The notes: a model not told the origin generated them from the letters alone. A stretch of 60,244 nucleotides of DNA from Bacillota bacterium (GCA_017431785.1 JAFRKJ010000045.1:1-60244); one strand, 5' to 3'; counted from the first letter of the stretch, positions 15,582 through 25,308 are shown. Translations and numbers: made by a program.

Positions 15582-16598
15582 ATGAGAAATTTATTAAAGA
15601 TCAAAGAACTAAGAAATATTCTTCTCTTCCTGATCGCGCTGAATGTTGTGACGATTGGGATCTCTGCATTTGTCAAATGGGATACATACGCCTTGTCACC
15701 AGATGGAAAGCGCATTGAACAGGCCTATGCTGTCAAGGCAGGAGCGCAGCTTTTGGGCTACACACCATCCAGAGAGGAAGCCGAGGAAGCAGTAAAAGAT
15801 ATCATCAACGAATACGTTGGTGATATGGTTCTGACAGAAGGCAAAACCAATCTTGACATTCAGTTCGAGAAACTGAAATTCCGCAAACACCTGCAGACCC
15901 AGAATGGTCAGGAAATCGCAGAGCAGGTATTAAGAAATCCGGACAGTGAGATTATCATTATCGGTACCGTTTTGGAGACAGAAGTCATTGAAAAGGATAC
16001 TGTCATGAAAGAAACCGATGAACTCATGAAAGGGGAGACGGAGGTTCAACAGGAAGGTGAGGACGGCAAACGCAGAATATCATCAGATGTGGTCATAGAA
16101 AACGGCAAGGTGACATCCAAGAAGACCGTCGAGAAAAAAGTCATCAAAAAAGACAAAGACAAGGTCGTTATGGTTGGTACCAAGCTGGATGACGGACTAA
16201 ATGAGGATGGTTCCTATCGGTTTGTGCATTGCACCGTGGAAGAAGATATCGAAAACTCAGAGGAGTACAAAGCCGTTCAGGGTGCGTTTGATTATGACGG
16301 ACCTGTCCTTTCCCGATCCAGAGGGGCGATCAGCGGGCCATCCGGAAAAGAGACATACTATAATCTGAACATGTCCGGCTGCATCAATATCATGAACAGC
16401 CGCGGCTTCCACGAACCGTATTGGGTAAGGTCTGACGGCGTCAAAATGTACGGCTACTATGTCATGTGCGCAGCCGGTCTGAGTATCAGACCTAAAGGGA
16501 GCATTGTGGAATCCAGTAACGGCCTTGCCATCGTTGTGGATACCGGTGGTTTCGCATCCCGTAATCCCAGACAACTGGACATCGCCGTAACGTGGTAA
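15582..16598 (+). CDS. Membrane-anchored G5/3D-type cell-wall protein
   Basis: 338 residues. One N-terminal transmembrane helix (about 11-30) anchors an outer part. Around residues 135-205 a Lys/Glu/Val-rich block (repeats like V-E-K-K-V-I-K-K-D) reads as a G5 domain. The C-terminal 90 residues, ending G-L-A-I-V-V-D-T-G-G-F-A-S-R-N-P-R-Q-L-D, look like a degenerate 3D domain (the R-x-x-D-I-A-V end is typical). Proteins of this kind (RpfB/YabE-like) act on peptidoglycan. No SD is obvious at the start. Domain calls are by pattern only. Confidence 0.6.
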   Translation: MRNLLKIKELRNILLFLIALNVVTIGISAFVKWDTYALSPDGKRIEQAYAVKAGAQLLGYTPSREEAEEAVKDIINEYVGDMVLTEGKTNLDIQFEKLKFRKHLQTQNGQEIAEQVLRNPDSEIIIIGTVLETEVIEKDTVMKETDELMKGETEVQQEGEDGKRRISSDVVIENGKVTSKKTVEKKVIKKDKDKVVMVGTKLDDGLNEDGSYRFVHCTVEEDIENSEEYKAVQGAFDYDGPVLSRSRGAISGPSGKETYYNLNMSGCINIMNSRGFHEPYWVRSDGVKMYGYYVMCAAGLSIRPKGSIVESSNGLAIVVDTGGFASRNPRQLDIAVTW

Positions 16599-16608
16599 TT
16601 ACTTGCGA

Positions 16609-17553
16609 TTATTTTCCGGCAACGATTGAAAACCCATCGAATATGTACTGACGCATGGTCGGTGGATCCATGTAGTAACCGTACTTTTCATCCTGGAGGG
16701 GAGTGCCTTCCGCGCTGCCATCCGCTACCTGACGCAGTGCGTTTTCGATTAGACTGATGGCATCTTTGTCAGTGATAAAGTCGTTGTGCGAAACATATAT
16801 GGATTTCAGATCAGGACATCTCGTCCTGATCTTTTTTAACGAGGCGATGTATTTATCGATATCGGAATAACCCATGATATCGTTGCCGAACTGCACGTAA
16901 ATCGCACCGAAGTAGATCATATCGCCCGCGAAAAGAATGCCGTATTTGTGGTCATACAGCATCGCATGGTCATTCGTATGTCCCGGCGTTGTAATGAATT
17001 CGATATTTCTTCCGCCAAGGTCAAAGATATGGCCATCTTCACACGGTCTGAAGGTATAAGGTTTGATGCAATAGTTTTTCGGATCGAACCCAGCAGGGTA
17101 GTCGTAAAGGAACATATCCTCATCCGTCTGGTTCGCGAGAGGTTCGAAAGGAACGCCCTTTTGCGCCTGCCTGCGTACAACAGGATCATCCACTGCGAAT
17201 ATCTCATCAAAGGCCCAGTTTCCACCTGTGTGATCGAAGTGACAGTGGCAGTTGACAACCTGAAGGAACTGGAAGTAGGAGCCTGATGCTTTTGCAGTTT
17301 CGGCGTCGTACTTTGAACATAATTCTTCTATAAGCGGCTTGATGCTGAAGATTCCCATTCCGGTGTCAAGGAGGAGTGCTTTTTTCTCGCCGAAGATAAG
17401 AAAAACGTTGACCTCCTGCAGGTGCTGCGGCTCACAGATTGCAATCACATTTCCCGGAAGCTCGTAGCACTCGAACCAGTTCAGGCTGTTGACAGTATTG
17501 ATATGTTTGTACTTCGCGTAGTATTCACGCGGCTGAGGTGTTTTCCATTTCAT
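16609..17553 (-). CDS. Metallo-beta-lactamase-fold hydrolase
   Basis: 314 residues. The zinc motif H-C-H-F-D-H is present at about 104-109, with T-P-G-H-T-N-D-H further on and L-F-A-G-D as the third ligand region, so the active site looks complete. Family members hydrolyse thioesters, lactones or similar bonds; the substrate here is unknown. It converges with the G5 gene with only 10 bases between. No ribosome site precedes the ATG; a TATAAT box ends six bases before it, raising the possibility of a leaderless message. Confidence 0.88.
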   Translation of the reverse strand: MKWKTPQPREYYAKYKHINTVNSLNWFECYELPGNVIAICEPQHLQEVNVFLIFGEKKALLLDTGMGIFSIKPLIEELCSKYDAETAKASGSYFQFLQVVNCHCHFDHTGGNWAFDEIFAVDDPVVRRQAQKGVPFEPLANQTDEDMFLYDYPAGFDPKNYCIKPYTFRPCEDGHIFDLGGRNIEFITTPGHTNDHAMLYDHKYGILFAGDMIYFGAIYVQFGNDIMGYSDIDKYIASLKKIRTRCPDLKSIYVSHNDFITDKDAISLIENALRQVADGSAEGTPLQDEKYGYYMDPPTMRQYIFDGFSIVAGK

Positions 17554-17559
17554 GTTTTT

Positions 17560-17565
17560 ATTATA
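17560..17565 (-). promoter_or_regulatory. -10 hexamer directly before the MBL start codon
   Basis: TATAAT on the minus strand lies six bases before the ATG, so transcription would begin at about the start codon. The -35 region is weak (TACCAT at 17-base spacing). Confidence 0.45.
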
Positions 17566-17645
17566 CGCAAAAACAGAACATAATGGTACAATAGAATGGT
17601 ATTGGGACTATAATTGCAACCTAAAGCGTACAACGGAGGTATAAG

Positions 17646-18242
17646 ATGAACATGAAACGAAAGGCAGCAATTACCTTACTGTGTGTGGTATTCATTATCG
17701 CTTTATGCGGATGCGGTTCCAAGTCTGCAGTGAACACCATTGGACCTTGGGACACATCGGATCAGCAGGCGGGGGCAGTCATAGAGATTCTTTCAACAGG
17801 AGGACTTTCTGCTTTTGCAGGATTCAATGTTGATGAAACCTATCAATCTGCGAAGATGGGAGTAGAATATTACAAGGATGGCAAGCTGGTAAAAGAGGAA
17901 GGACAGGGAGAAATTGCGCTCGAAGAGGCGTCACAGGGGATTGCAGGGTTCAACTGCGTGGATGGAACAGCAACCATCGGCGTATCAGCAAACGGGAGCA
18001 CCGGCAGTGCTTCTGATATTCAGCTTACAGATTATCCGGTGAAAGAAGGAGAGAATATCGCGGTGACATCCATAACGGAGACGAGGGACATTACGGATGG
18101 TCAGAAGATCTATCTGGGAGCACTAAGTGCCGGAAGCGATACTATTGATACTTCCGTGCTTGATGCTTCATTCGACAAAGGAAGTTTAGTCGGGCAGAAC
18201 TGGCTGTTCTATGTTGTGTTTTCTACTAAGCCGCTGGAATAA
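17646..18242 (+). CDS. Lipoprotein of unknown function
   Basis: 198 residues. The signal peptide ends in A-L-C-G-C, with Cys24 the likely lipidated residue. The mature protein is rich in Gly, Ser and Thr and looks beta-rich, consistent with a folded domain outside the cell. A TATAAT box at 17609-17614 and an AACGGAGG-type site precede it. No family is recognised. Several other small lipoproteins lie in this window, none clearly related in sequence. Confidence 0.75.
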   Translation: MNMKRKAAITLLCVVFIIALCGCGSKSAVNTIGPWDTSDQQAGAVIEILSTGGLSAFAGFNVDETYQSAKMGVEYYKDGKLVKEEGQGEIALEEASQGIAGFNCVDGTATIGVSANGSTGSASDIQLTDYPVKEGENIAVTSITETRDITDGQKIYLGALSAGSDTIDTSVLDASFDKGSLVGQNWLFYVVFSTKPLE

Positions 18243-18303
18243 GAAGAAACGATAACAGTAGGAATGACATCCGGCGAATGTATTATAGGCAAAGATATTT
18301 CAT

Positions 18304-18471
18304 ATGACAAAACTGATTAACAAAGATTTTAAGAAAGACTGGGAGAACATGTCTCCCGGAGACAAAAGACATATTATTAAAATGATTATTCTTTTAGCAG
18401 GCCTGACATTGATACCTGTGATTTGTATTGCATGTTCAGCGGCAACAGGGGCCATGTGGCTGAATGAATAG
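18304..18471 (+). CDS. Small single-helix membrane protein
   Basis: 55 residues, start M-T-K-L-I-N-K-D-F. A charged N-terminal half is followed by one hydrophobic helix (about 28-50) containing a Cys. The start has only a weak ribosome site. It is 15 bases upstream of the next small gene and may be translated with it. Function unknown. Confidence 0.5.
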   Translation: MTKLINKDFKKDWENMSPGDKRHIIKMIILLAGLTLIPVICIACSAATGAMWLNE

Positions 18472-18486
18472 CGTAAGGAGGAATGG

Positions 18487-18711
18487 ATGAGTTTATTTAA
18501 GAAGAAGAATAAGGACATCCCGCATATTTCTCTGGAGCAAAGCAAACCCGTACTCAGATGCAGCATCTGCACAGGGGAGCAAGTGCTGTGCAGCAAAGAC
18601 AGACAGACGGGTGAGATGACGGAACTGATGCTGATCAGGAATCCATCAGACCTTTTTGAGTTCTGTGAAGCAAATGGAATCAGTACGGAGGATGTGCAGA
18701 AAATCTACTGA
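18487..18711 (+). CDS. Small conserved-looking protein with C-x-x-C
   Basis: 74 residues with a strong AAGGAGG site. The centre has C-S-I-C followed by G-E-Q-V-L-C and K-D-R-Q-T-G-E; the C-terminal half reads like a short helical domain. The paired Cys could bind a metal, but no full zinc ribbon is present. Similar short proteins are common in Clostridia and uncharacterised. It is ended by terminator copy F four bases after its stop. Confidence 0.7.
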   Translation: MSLFKKKNKDIPHISLEQSKPVLRCSICTGEQVLCSKDRQTGEMTELMLIRNPSDLFEFCEANGISTEDVQKIY

Positions 18712-18714
18712 TAT

Positions 18715-18747
18715 GAGCCGGGTCAACATTGATCCGGCTCTTTTTTT
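18715..18747 (+). terminator. Hairpin terminator, repeat copy F (short form)
   Basis: Stem GAGCCGG(GTCAA)/(TTGAT)CCGGCTC followed by eight T. It has the same outer stem as the other copies but lacks the GGTA/GATACC inner part. Confidence 0.9.
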
Positions 18748-18750
18748 GTG

Positions 18751-18779
18751 TTGAGAAAAGTATTCCTTTGTGCTACGAT
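18751..18779 (+). promoter_or_regulatory. Promoter of brnQ
   Basis: TTGAGA, 17-base spacer, TACGAT, starting three bases after the T tract of terminator copy F and 52 bases before the brnQ start. Confidence 0.6.
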
Positions 18780-18830
18780 GTTTCTCTGTGGGGTATTTTG
18801 GGATGCACCAAAGGAAAAGGACTTGTTGGA

Positions 18831-20141
18831 ATGAAGCATCATATTGGAGTGTATATTATTGTGGGTCTGGCCCTCTTTTCAATGTTGTTTGGGTCAGGAA
18901 ACCTCATCTTTCCGCCGGAGATCGGAATTACCGGGGGAACTGAATGGTACAAAGGTTATATTGCATATTTCCTTGCAGATGCCGGACTTGGTATCTGCAG
19001 TGTTTTCGCCATGCTGAAGGTGGACGGAGATTTGAACCGTCTGACAGGAAGCATTGGTCCGAAAGGCGCAACGATCATCAATACAGTGTGCATCATTTGT
19101 ATTGGACCGATGCTTGCGATTCCTCGAAATGCTGCTGTTACATTTGAAATGGGTATTTCACCTTTATTTGGAATCGATCCGGAAAGCAGACTCCTTCGCT
19201 TGGTATTTTCTATCATCTTTTTTGGAGTTGTGCTTCTGCTGACCATCAGACCTTCCAAAGTCGTCGATATTCTGGGTAAATACCTGACGCCTATTTTGGT
19301 GGTTGCCATCGCAGTTCTGATTATCATAGGCATTGCGGCACCTGCGGCGCAGGCCGGAGCCCCTACATCAGAGAATCCGATCAGAGACGGCATCTTCAAT
19401 GGTTACCAGACCTTGGATCTGATGGCTGGAATCTATTTTTCAATTATCATTATTCAATCCATCCGGAGCAGAAAACTGCAGAGTAAAAGAGAAGAGCGAA
19501 AGACTGCAGCCGGCGCAGCGCTGATTGCAGGTGCCCTCCTGTGTTTCGTGTACGGAGGAATGGCGTATCTGGGAGCGACCACAGGATCGCAGTGGCTGCA
19601 GCAGTTTAACAGCGAAGAAATCAATCAGGCAGGTCTGGTAGTAAATATCACAGACGCGCTGATGGGGAGTTTTGGCGTTGCTTTTCTGAGCATTATCGTT
19701 TCACTGGCTTGTCTCACCACGGCAGTAGGACTGACATCAGCGGCCGGGGAGTATTTCAACAGACTGATTCCATCACGCAGTTACGCCTTCATGGTAGTAG
19801 TTATTTGTATCGTTTCCGCAGTGCTTTGCAATTTCGGCCTTTCAGCAATCATCAGTATTGCAGCACCGATTCTGATGCTGTTTTATCCACCGGTCATGTT
19901 CCTGACCCTGACGTGTCTGGGCCGCAACATCTTCCGAAAGAAGAATTTCTATCAGTTCGGTATGTGTATCTGTTTTTTGATCAGTCTTTTCACCGTTCTG
20001 ACCGATACGTTCGGTATATCAGCACTCTCATGGATTCATACGGCTCTGCCGTTGGATACATTCGGATTCAACTGGTTGATTCCTACCGCCATTGCGGCGG
20101 CAATAGGGCACTTCCTGCCTGGTCCCGAAATCGAAGTATAA
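18831..20141 (+). CDS. brnQ: Branched-chain amino acid:cation symporter BrnQ
   Basis: 436 residues from ATG 18831; the track-length frame runs about 34 codons further up without a ribosome site. About 12 transmembrane helices, with the family's F-G-S-G-N-L-I-F-P-P segment near residue 22 and the P-R-N-A-A-V-T-F-E motif near 102. BrnQ imports leucine, isoleucine and valine with Na+ or H+. It has its own promoter and ends in terminator copy G. Confidence 0.92.
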   Translation: MKHHIGVYIIVGLALFSMLFGSGNLIFPPEIGITGGTEWYKGYIAYFLADAGLGICSVFAMLKVDGDLNRLTGSIGPKGATIINTVCIICIGPMLAIPRNAAVTFEMGISPLFGIDPESRLLRLVFSIIFFGVVLLLTIRPSKVVDILGKYLTPILVVAIAVLIIIGIAAPAAQAGAPTSENPIRDGIFNGYQTLDLMAGIYFSIIIIQSIRSRKLQSKREERKTAAGAALIAGALLCFVYGGMAYLGATTGSQWLQQFNSEEINQAGLVVNITDALMGSFGVAFLSIIVSLACLTTAVGLTSAAGEYFNRLIPSRSYAFMVVVICIVSAVLCNFGLSAIISIAAPILMLFYPPVMFLTLTCLGRNIFRKKNFYQFGMCICFLISLFTVLTDTFGISALSWIHTALPLDTFGFNWLIPTAIAAAIGHFLPGPEIEV

Positions 20142-20163
20142 CGAAATAAACGATGTAATAAAA

Positions 20164-20206
20164 GAGCCGGGAAGGTACCCGTAGGATACCTTGAACGGCT
20201 CTTTTT
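20164..20206 (+). terminator. Bipartite hairpin terminator, repeat copy G
   Basis: Outer stem GAGCC/GGCTC, inner AAGGTA-C/G-ATACCTT pairing, then TTTTT; ends the brnQ transcript. Confidence 0.85.
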
Positions 20207-20251
20207 GCGTACTAGGATTTGTGGTATATTTAAGGGGTATTGGTAATTACA

Positions 20252-22330
20252 ATGAGAACGATTTTCAGTATTTTCAAAAATGACATCCGCGCGATCGTCA
20301 AATATATTTTCGTACTCATTATTGTCCTGGCTTTAGGAACACTCCCGTCACTTTATGCATGGATCAATATCTATGCGAACTGGGATCCATATGCCGGGGC
20401 GGGAAATGTTGAAGTGGCACTAGCATCCAGAGATCCGGGAATCGATCTGAAAAACGGAACCCATGTGAACAGTGCTGACGAAGTCATTGCTGATGTAAAG
20501 GATGATAAGGACATCGGATACAGACCGCTTGACGACCCGGAGGAGGCAATCGAAGGGGTACGCTCAGGCAGGTTTTATGCTGCCATTATTTTTGAAGATG
20601 GTTTCACTTATGATATGCATCATTTCGAGGAAGCCATCGGAGACAGGCAGCCGAAGATTACATACTACACAAACATCAAGAAGAACGCTGTCGCAAGTAA
20701 AATAACGGACGGCGCCTCGGCGAATCTGCTCGCTGACATCAACTCAAAGTATCTGAACAGTATGCTCAATCAGTACTTTGGTGATACGGAGGATGCGCTC
20801 GAGGAAGTAGATACGGAAGAGGCTGTGGATACAGCCCTGGAACAGCTCATCGGGACCAGGGATGCCATTCACGATTACAACGCAGCCATTACACAGATGC
20901 TGTCGACAAGAGGAGATGTCACAAAAGCCTTAAGGAACGGGCAGAACAAGCTGGATAAAGGCAGGAGCAAAGGCAGCGCAGACATTTCCAAGGCCCAAAA
21001 AGAACTCGAACAGGCAAAGAAAACACTGAAAAACGTATCGAAGACGATCGACGGCGAAACAGGGAAGCTGGAGACAGCCGTTGACGATCTGAAGAAGACA
21101 TTAGAGAAGTTGCAGGGTCCCATCGATGAGCAGACAAAGCAAAAGCTTGTTGAACAAGCGCTGGAAAAGACAGACCGTGTTCTGACGATCCTGCAGGGTT
21201 TGAGAACGATCCTTCCGGAAGATCCTAAAACCACTGCAGGGCGTATTGCGGCAGATTCCATGGACGTCATGATTGCGAATGCAGAACACATCAAAACGCT
21301 GCTTCAAAGCGATCCGACGGTTCCTGAGATCGTCACTGATGCAGAGACGTTAAAAGAATTGCTGAAAGATGATCTGAAACCGAGTCTGAAACTGATGCTT
21401 TCAGATATTGAGAAGGCGCTGGAACGGACGAAACCGATTCTTACTTCAGCAAGTGGTGCTCTGGATGACATGGATCCCGTACTGGATAGTGCCAGATCCA
21501 CGGTCAATAGCCTTGATGCCTCATTGACCGGACTGCAGGGAATGCTTGTTCCTCTGGAGACAAAACTGAACGATATCATCACGCAAGTACAGGATGCGAA
21601 GGACAGCGAGAAAGCAGGTGTGCTGGCAAAACTGCTCGGCAATGATCCGGATCAGTACAGCGACTTTTTCACTAATTTTGTTGAAGTTGAAGCGGAAGAA
21701 TTCTATAAACCTGTTACATACGGCGCTGCGATGACACCGTTCTATACCATCATCGCACTCTGGGTCGGCGGCGTCATGCTGGTTACGATCATGAACTGCA
21801 ACGTGGATCGGAGAAAATATCCTACCATTACGGAAACACAGGGTTTCTTCGGAAGATATCTGATTTTCTTCCTGATTGGGCAAATTCAGGCAGCCGTGGT
21901 TGTGGCGGGTGATATCTTCCTGCTGCACTGCAGTCCTGTTCATCCGTGGCTCATGTGGCTTTCAGCATCCCTGACCAGCATGGTATTTGTGGCTTTGATT
22001 TACGCGCTTACGCTCGCCTTTGGGGACATTGGACGGGCGGCTGTTGTCGTAATCATGATTGTCCAGATCGCCGGATCCAGCGGAACCTATCCAATTGAAA
22101 TACTCCCGGATATCTTTGAAAAAATCTACCTGTTCTTCCCATTCCCGTATGCAATCAACGCTATGCGTGAAACGATTTGCGGAATGTACGGGCACGATTT
22201 CGTTATCTATCTGGCGCAGTTGATGGTCTTCTTCCTATGTGCTGCTGCGATTGGCATATTCGTCAGAAAACCATTCACCGGCGTGAAGCAGTTCATGTAC
22301 GATAGAATGAAAGAAACGGAGGTGATGTAA
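20252..22330 (+). CDS. YhgE/Pip-domain membrane protein
   Basis: 692 residues from ATG 20252 (an in-frame TTG lies at 20240). N-terminal transmembrane helix (about 12-35) is followed by a large extracytoplasmic region that includes a long coiled-coil part (about 190-460), then five or six C-terminal helices (about 490-680) of the ABC-2 transporter type. This is the layout of the YhgE/Pip family, known from phage-infection protein and from WXG100 secretion loci. The next two genes are coupled: one-base overlap (TAATG), then ATGA. A second YhgE/Pip protein is at 22716. Confidence 0.88.
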   Translation: MRTIFSIFKNDIRAIVKYIFVLIIVLALGTLPSLYAWINIYANWDPYAGAGNVEVALASRDPGIDLKNGTHVNSADEVIADVKDDKDIGYRPLDDPEEAIEGVRSGRFYAAIIFEDGFTYDMHHFEEAIGDRQPKITYYTNIKKNAVASKITDGASANLLADINSKYLNSMLNQYFGDTEDALEEVDTEEAVDTALEQLIGTRDAIHDYNAAITQMLSTRGDVTKALRNGQNKLDKGRSKGSADISKAQKELEQAKKTLKNVSKTIDGETGKLETAVDDLKKTLEKLQGPIDEQTKQKLVEQALEKTDRVLTILQGLRTILPEDPKTTAGRIAADSMDVMIANAEHIKTLLQSDPTVPEIVTDAETLKELLKDDLKPSLKLMLSDIEKALERTKPILTSASGALDDMDPVLDSARSTVNSLDASLTGLQGMLVPLETKLNDIITQVQDAKDSEKAGVLAKLLGNDPDQYSDFFTNFVEVEAEEFYKPVTYGAAMTPFYTIIALWVGGVMLVTIMNCNVDRRKYPTITETQGFFGRYLIFFLIGQIQAAVVVAGDIFLLHCSPVHPWLMWLSASLTSMVFVALIYALTLAFGDIGRAAVVVIMIVQIAGSSGTYPIEILPDIFEKIYLFFPFPYAINAMRETICGMYGHDFVIYLAQLMVFFLCAAAIGIFVRKPFTGVKQFMYDRMKETEVM

Positions 22331-22719
22331 TGGAAAAGCAAGATAACCGTTACAACAACCTCAGTTCGTACGCAAAAGAACTGCACGAAAATAACAAGAA
22401 ACGCATTAAAATCAGCGGCTTCGTCCTGATTCTGCTTCCGATCATTCTGGGACTGATCAGGTGGATGACAGACAGCGATAAGACCGTGTTCCTGATGATC
22501 TGGGTATTATGCATGTTTGTATTGTCTGTATACCTGGTCAGTGTAGAGTATCTGGATCACGTTCTCCAAAAGAGAATCAAGGGAATGTCAAATTCGGAAG
22601 AAGACTACGATAGCCTCCTGAATGGAGAAGAAATCATCCCTGACAAAGTAAAAGAAAGGGTTAGAGACAAGCTCGGCTCCGATCCCGCAGATGAAGCGGA
22701 GAAAGGAGGGGACGAATGA
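22330..22719 (+). CDS. Small two-helix membrane protein between the YhgE genes
   Basis: 129 residues: two helices at about 25-45 and 50-70, then an acidic cytoplasmic tail of about 55 residues. It overlaps both neighbours (TAATG with the first YhgE gene, ATGA with the second), so it is translated with them. Not recognised as a known family; its place suggests an accessory subunit of the pair. Confidence 0.7.
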   Translation: MEKQDNRYNNLSSYAKELHENNKKRIKISGFVLILLPIILGLIRWMTDSDKTVFLMIWVLCMFVLSVYLVSVEYLDHVLQKRIKGMSNSEEDYDSLLNGEEIIPDKVKERVRDKLGSDPADEAEKGGDE

Positions 22720-24860
22720 GAAATGTTCTGAACATCATCGTCCATGACTTCAAACGCCTGACTTCCAGTGTCGTTGTGCTGGTCATACTGATGGGAATCA
22801 TCGTGGTTCCTTGTCTCTTCGCGTGGTTCAATATCATATCCAACTGGGATCTGTTCGAGCCGGAATCGACCGGCAGGATTCCTGTTGCTGTGACAACGGA
22901 GGATGAAGGTGCCGAGATGCTCGGCATGAATATCAATGTTGGTGAGAAGATCATCGATGCGGTGAACGGAAACGACATGATCGGATGGGACATCGTTGAG
23001 GAAAAGGAGGACGCCATCAATGGCGTGCATGCCGGCGATTATTACGCTGCCGTCATCATTCCAAAGGATTTCAGTGAAAAAGTGATGAGTTTTACGTCGG
23101 GTGAGTTGGAGCATCCGAAAGTATTGTTTTATGAAAATGAGAAAACAAACGCCATCGCTCCTAAAATAACAGGAAGAGTCAGAGAAGTTCTGGAGGAAGA
23201 AATCGATAAAGCGTTTGTCGATACTCTCGGTCAGTATATTACAGAAGCGGCAAATGCGGCAGAACAAGCCGGACTGGATCCGCAGGATGCCTTCAGTGAT
23301 CTGAGCAGTACGATGAATGATCTCAGTGCAGATCTTGAAGGCAGTCTGTCCATGATGAGAGCGGCAGCAGGGCTTTCAGATGCGGCCGGTGACTTGCTGA
23401 ATGCCTCAGATGATCTGATCAACAGTTCAGAAGATACGCTTGCACTGAGCGAACAGCTGATCGACTCAGCAGAAGGAAGGATTCCTGAAAAAGCTGACAC
23501 AGCATCTGCTGAGAAAGTAATCGATGAAATTACAACACTGCTGTCAAAAGATCTGGCGAAGATCGACGATGATCTTTCTGCTGTCAGAAATGACATGGGA
23601 AAGTACAACCAGTTCGTTCAGAAAGATTTGAAGAAACATAAGGAACTGGTTGCGAGGATGAAGTCTTCGACAGATAAAATTGCGAAGAAGCTGAAGGAGA
23701 TGGGTCTGACAGGACTGGCTTCAAGATTCTCGAGAATTTCCGACAAGCTGAATCACATCATCGACAGGTTGAACAAACTGGTAGAGGCAGACGCATCAAA
23801 CTGGACAGCGATACAGGGGTATATCGATGAGATTCTGTCGGATATTGGATTTGCAGAAGACTCAATCACTAAAATCGAAACTGATGTGGACGATGAATTG
23901 GATAAGAAACTCAATCAGGCAGTCAAGGACGCCAGAACGTCCATCTCTGAAACAAGAGATGCTTTGTCCGGCATTTACGGTGATATGAGTCTGTTGGAAA
24001 ACACCCTGGATAAGTCGGAGAAATCCCTGAAGTCACTGAAGGGTGGGCTGAACGGAACGATTTCTACGCTTGTTTCGCTGCAGAATGGCTCCAGAAATCT
24101 CGCGGAACTGTTTGACAGCTTCGCAGACAGCGATATGCTCAAGGATGTCAATCATCTGATGACCAATGATGCAGCAGTCATTGCTGAGAATATGGCCGCT
24201 CCGATCAAGATGAAAACGGAAGAAGTCTATCCAATCAGAAACTTCGGCTCTGTCATGACGCCGTTCTATACTGTCATCGCACAGTGGATCGGAGCATTGT
24301 TCGCTGCTGTCATGATCCATGTTCAAGTGCGTCGGAGAAAAGAACTGGAAACGATGAAACTGCACGAAGCATTCTTCGGCAGGTACCGACTGTTCCTGAT
24401 GATCGGCCTGGCACAGGCATTGCTGGTTTCTCTGGGCGAACTGCTTTATGTAGGAATCCAATGCCTGCATCCGTTCCTGTTCATTCTGGCAGCGTTTGTG
24501 AACAGTATCGTATTCACGATGATCATCTACTCACTTGTCTTTGCGCTTGAAAATATCGGACTGGCAGTAAGTGTTATCGTGATGATCCTGCAGGTTGCCG
24601 GAGGAGGGGGAACCTTCCCGGTAGAGGTGCTCCCGCCGGTATTCAAAGCCATGTTCCCATTTATGCCGTTCAGGTATGCTATGGACGCAATGAGAGAGTG
24701 CATCGGCGGAATATACGACCATACATATATCAAATGTCTTGCTATTTTGATTCTCTTCGGATTAGGCGCCGTCGCCTTCGGATTGCTTTTGCACAAACCG
24801 ATGAGTGGAATCATTGAAAAAGTAGAAGAAAGCAAGCGCGAAAGCGACATCATGCTGTAG
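22716..24860 (+). CDS. YhgE/Pip-domain membrane protein, second copy
   Basis: 714 residues. Same layout as the 20252 gene: N-terminal helix, a mostly helical extracytoplasmic part with a long coiled coil, then C-terminal helices of the ABC-2 type. Segments such as P-F-Y-T-V-I-A-Q-W and G-G-G-T-F-P-V-E-V-L-P match the first copy (P-F-Y-T-I-I-A-L-W; G-T-Y-P-I-E-I-L-P). The two are diverged paralogues, probably acting as a pair. Confidence 0.88.
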   Translation: MRNVLNIIVHDFKRLTSSVVVLVILMGIIVVPCLFAWFNIISNWDLFEPESTGRIPVAVTTEDEGAEMLGMNINVGEKIIDAVNGNDMIGWDIVEEKEDAINGVHAGDYYAAVIIPKDFSEKVMSFTSGELEHPKVLFYENEKTNAIAPKITGRVREVLEEEIDKAFVDTLGQYITEAANAAEQAGLDPQDAFSDLSSTMNDLSADLEGSLSMMRAAAGLSDAAGDLLNASDDLINSSEDTLALSEQLIDSAEGRIPEKADTASAEKVIDEITTLLSKDLAKIDDDLSAVRNDMGKYNQFVQKDLKKHKELVARMKSSTDKIAKKLKEMGLTGLASRFSRISDKLNHIIDRLNKLVEADASNWTAIQGYIDEILSDIGFAEDSITKIETDVDDELDKKLNQAVKDARTSISETRDALSGIYGDMSLLENTLDKSEKSLKSLKGGLNGTISTLVSLQNGSRNLAELFDSFADSDMLKDVNHLMTNDAAVIAENMAAPIKMKTEEVYPIRNFGSVMTPFYTVIAQWIGALFAAVMIHVQVRRRKELETMKLHEAFFGRYRLFLMIGLAQALLVSLGELLYVGIQCLHPFLFILAAFVNSIVFTMIIYSLVFALENIGLAVSVIVMILQVAGGGGTFPVEVLPPVFKAMFPFMPFRYAMDAMRECIGGIYDHTYIKCLAILILFGLGAVAFGLLLHKPMSGIIEKVEESKRESDIML

Positions 24861-24991
24861 AGGAATCGTAATCTGCGGGCACCATTTATACCCCTGATTA
24901 TGTTAGAATAAAAACATCATCAGCATAGGAAAGACAGCTAGTAAAAGACAGTAAGTGAATGTTGCAGAAACTCAAACCATATTGACGCGCA

Positions 24992-25308
24992 TTGCCGGAT
25001 ATATTTACATATCAGATACTGACAAAGGCTCTGATCGGCATATGGATTTATTTACTGGGTAGTATCACACAGGCTTTACTGAAAAGTACAGGCAGGGTGG
25101 CGATTACATCCGGTGATTTTTCGTTTCTCTTCCAGACCTGGCAAGGGTATCTGATTCTGCAGCTTCGGGTTTGCTTTCCTGAAGTATGGTGAGAAGAGAA
25201 AAGTAGCAAACAAAGTCGTGCAGGGTCTTACACTGAAACCGGAACCAATTGAAACTGAGACAGAAGCAGATGCTGCAGAAGATATCACAGAGATAGGAGA
25301 TAAATAGA
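24992..25308 (+). pseudogene. Remnant of a multi-helix membrane protein, GDPD-membrane-domain-like
   Basis: From TTG 24992 a frame reads T-Y-Q-I-L-T-K-A-L-I-G-I-W then S-T-G-R-V-A-I-T-S-G-D-F-S-F-L-F and W-Q-G, matching the start of clostridial proteins with a glycerophosphodiester phosphodiesterase membrane domain. It shifts frame near 25165 and ends, in another frame, with a lysine-rich and then acidic tail stopping at 25306-25308. The several hundred residues expected between are gone, so this is an internal deletion relic. Confidence 0.65.
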
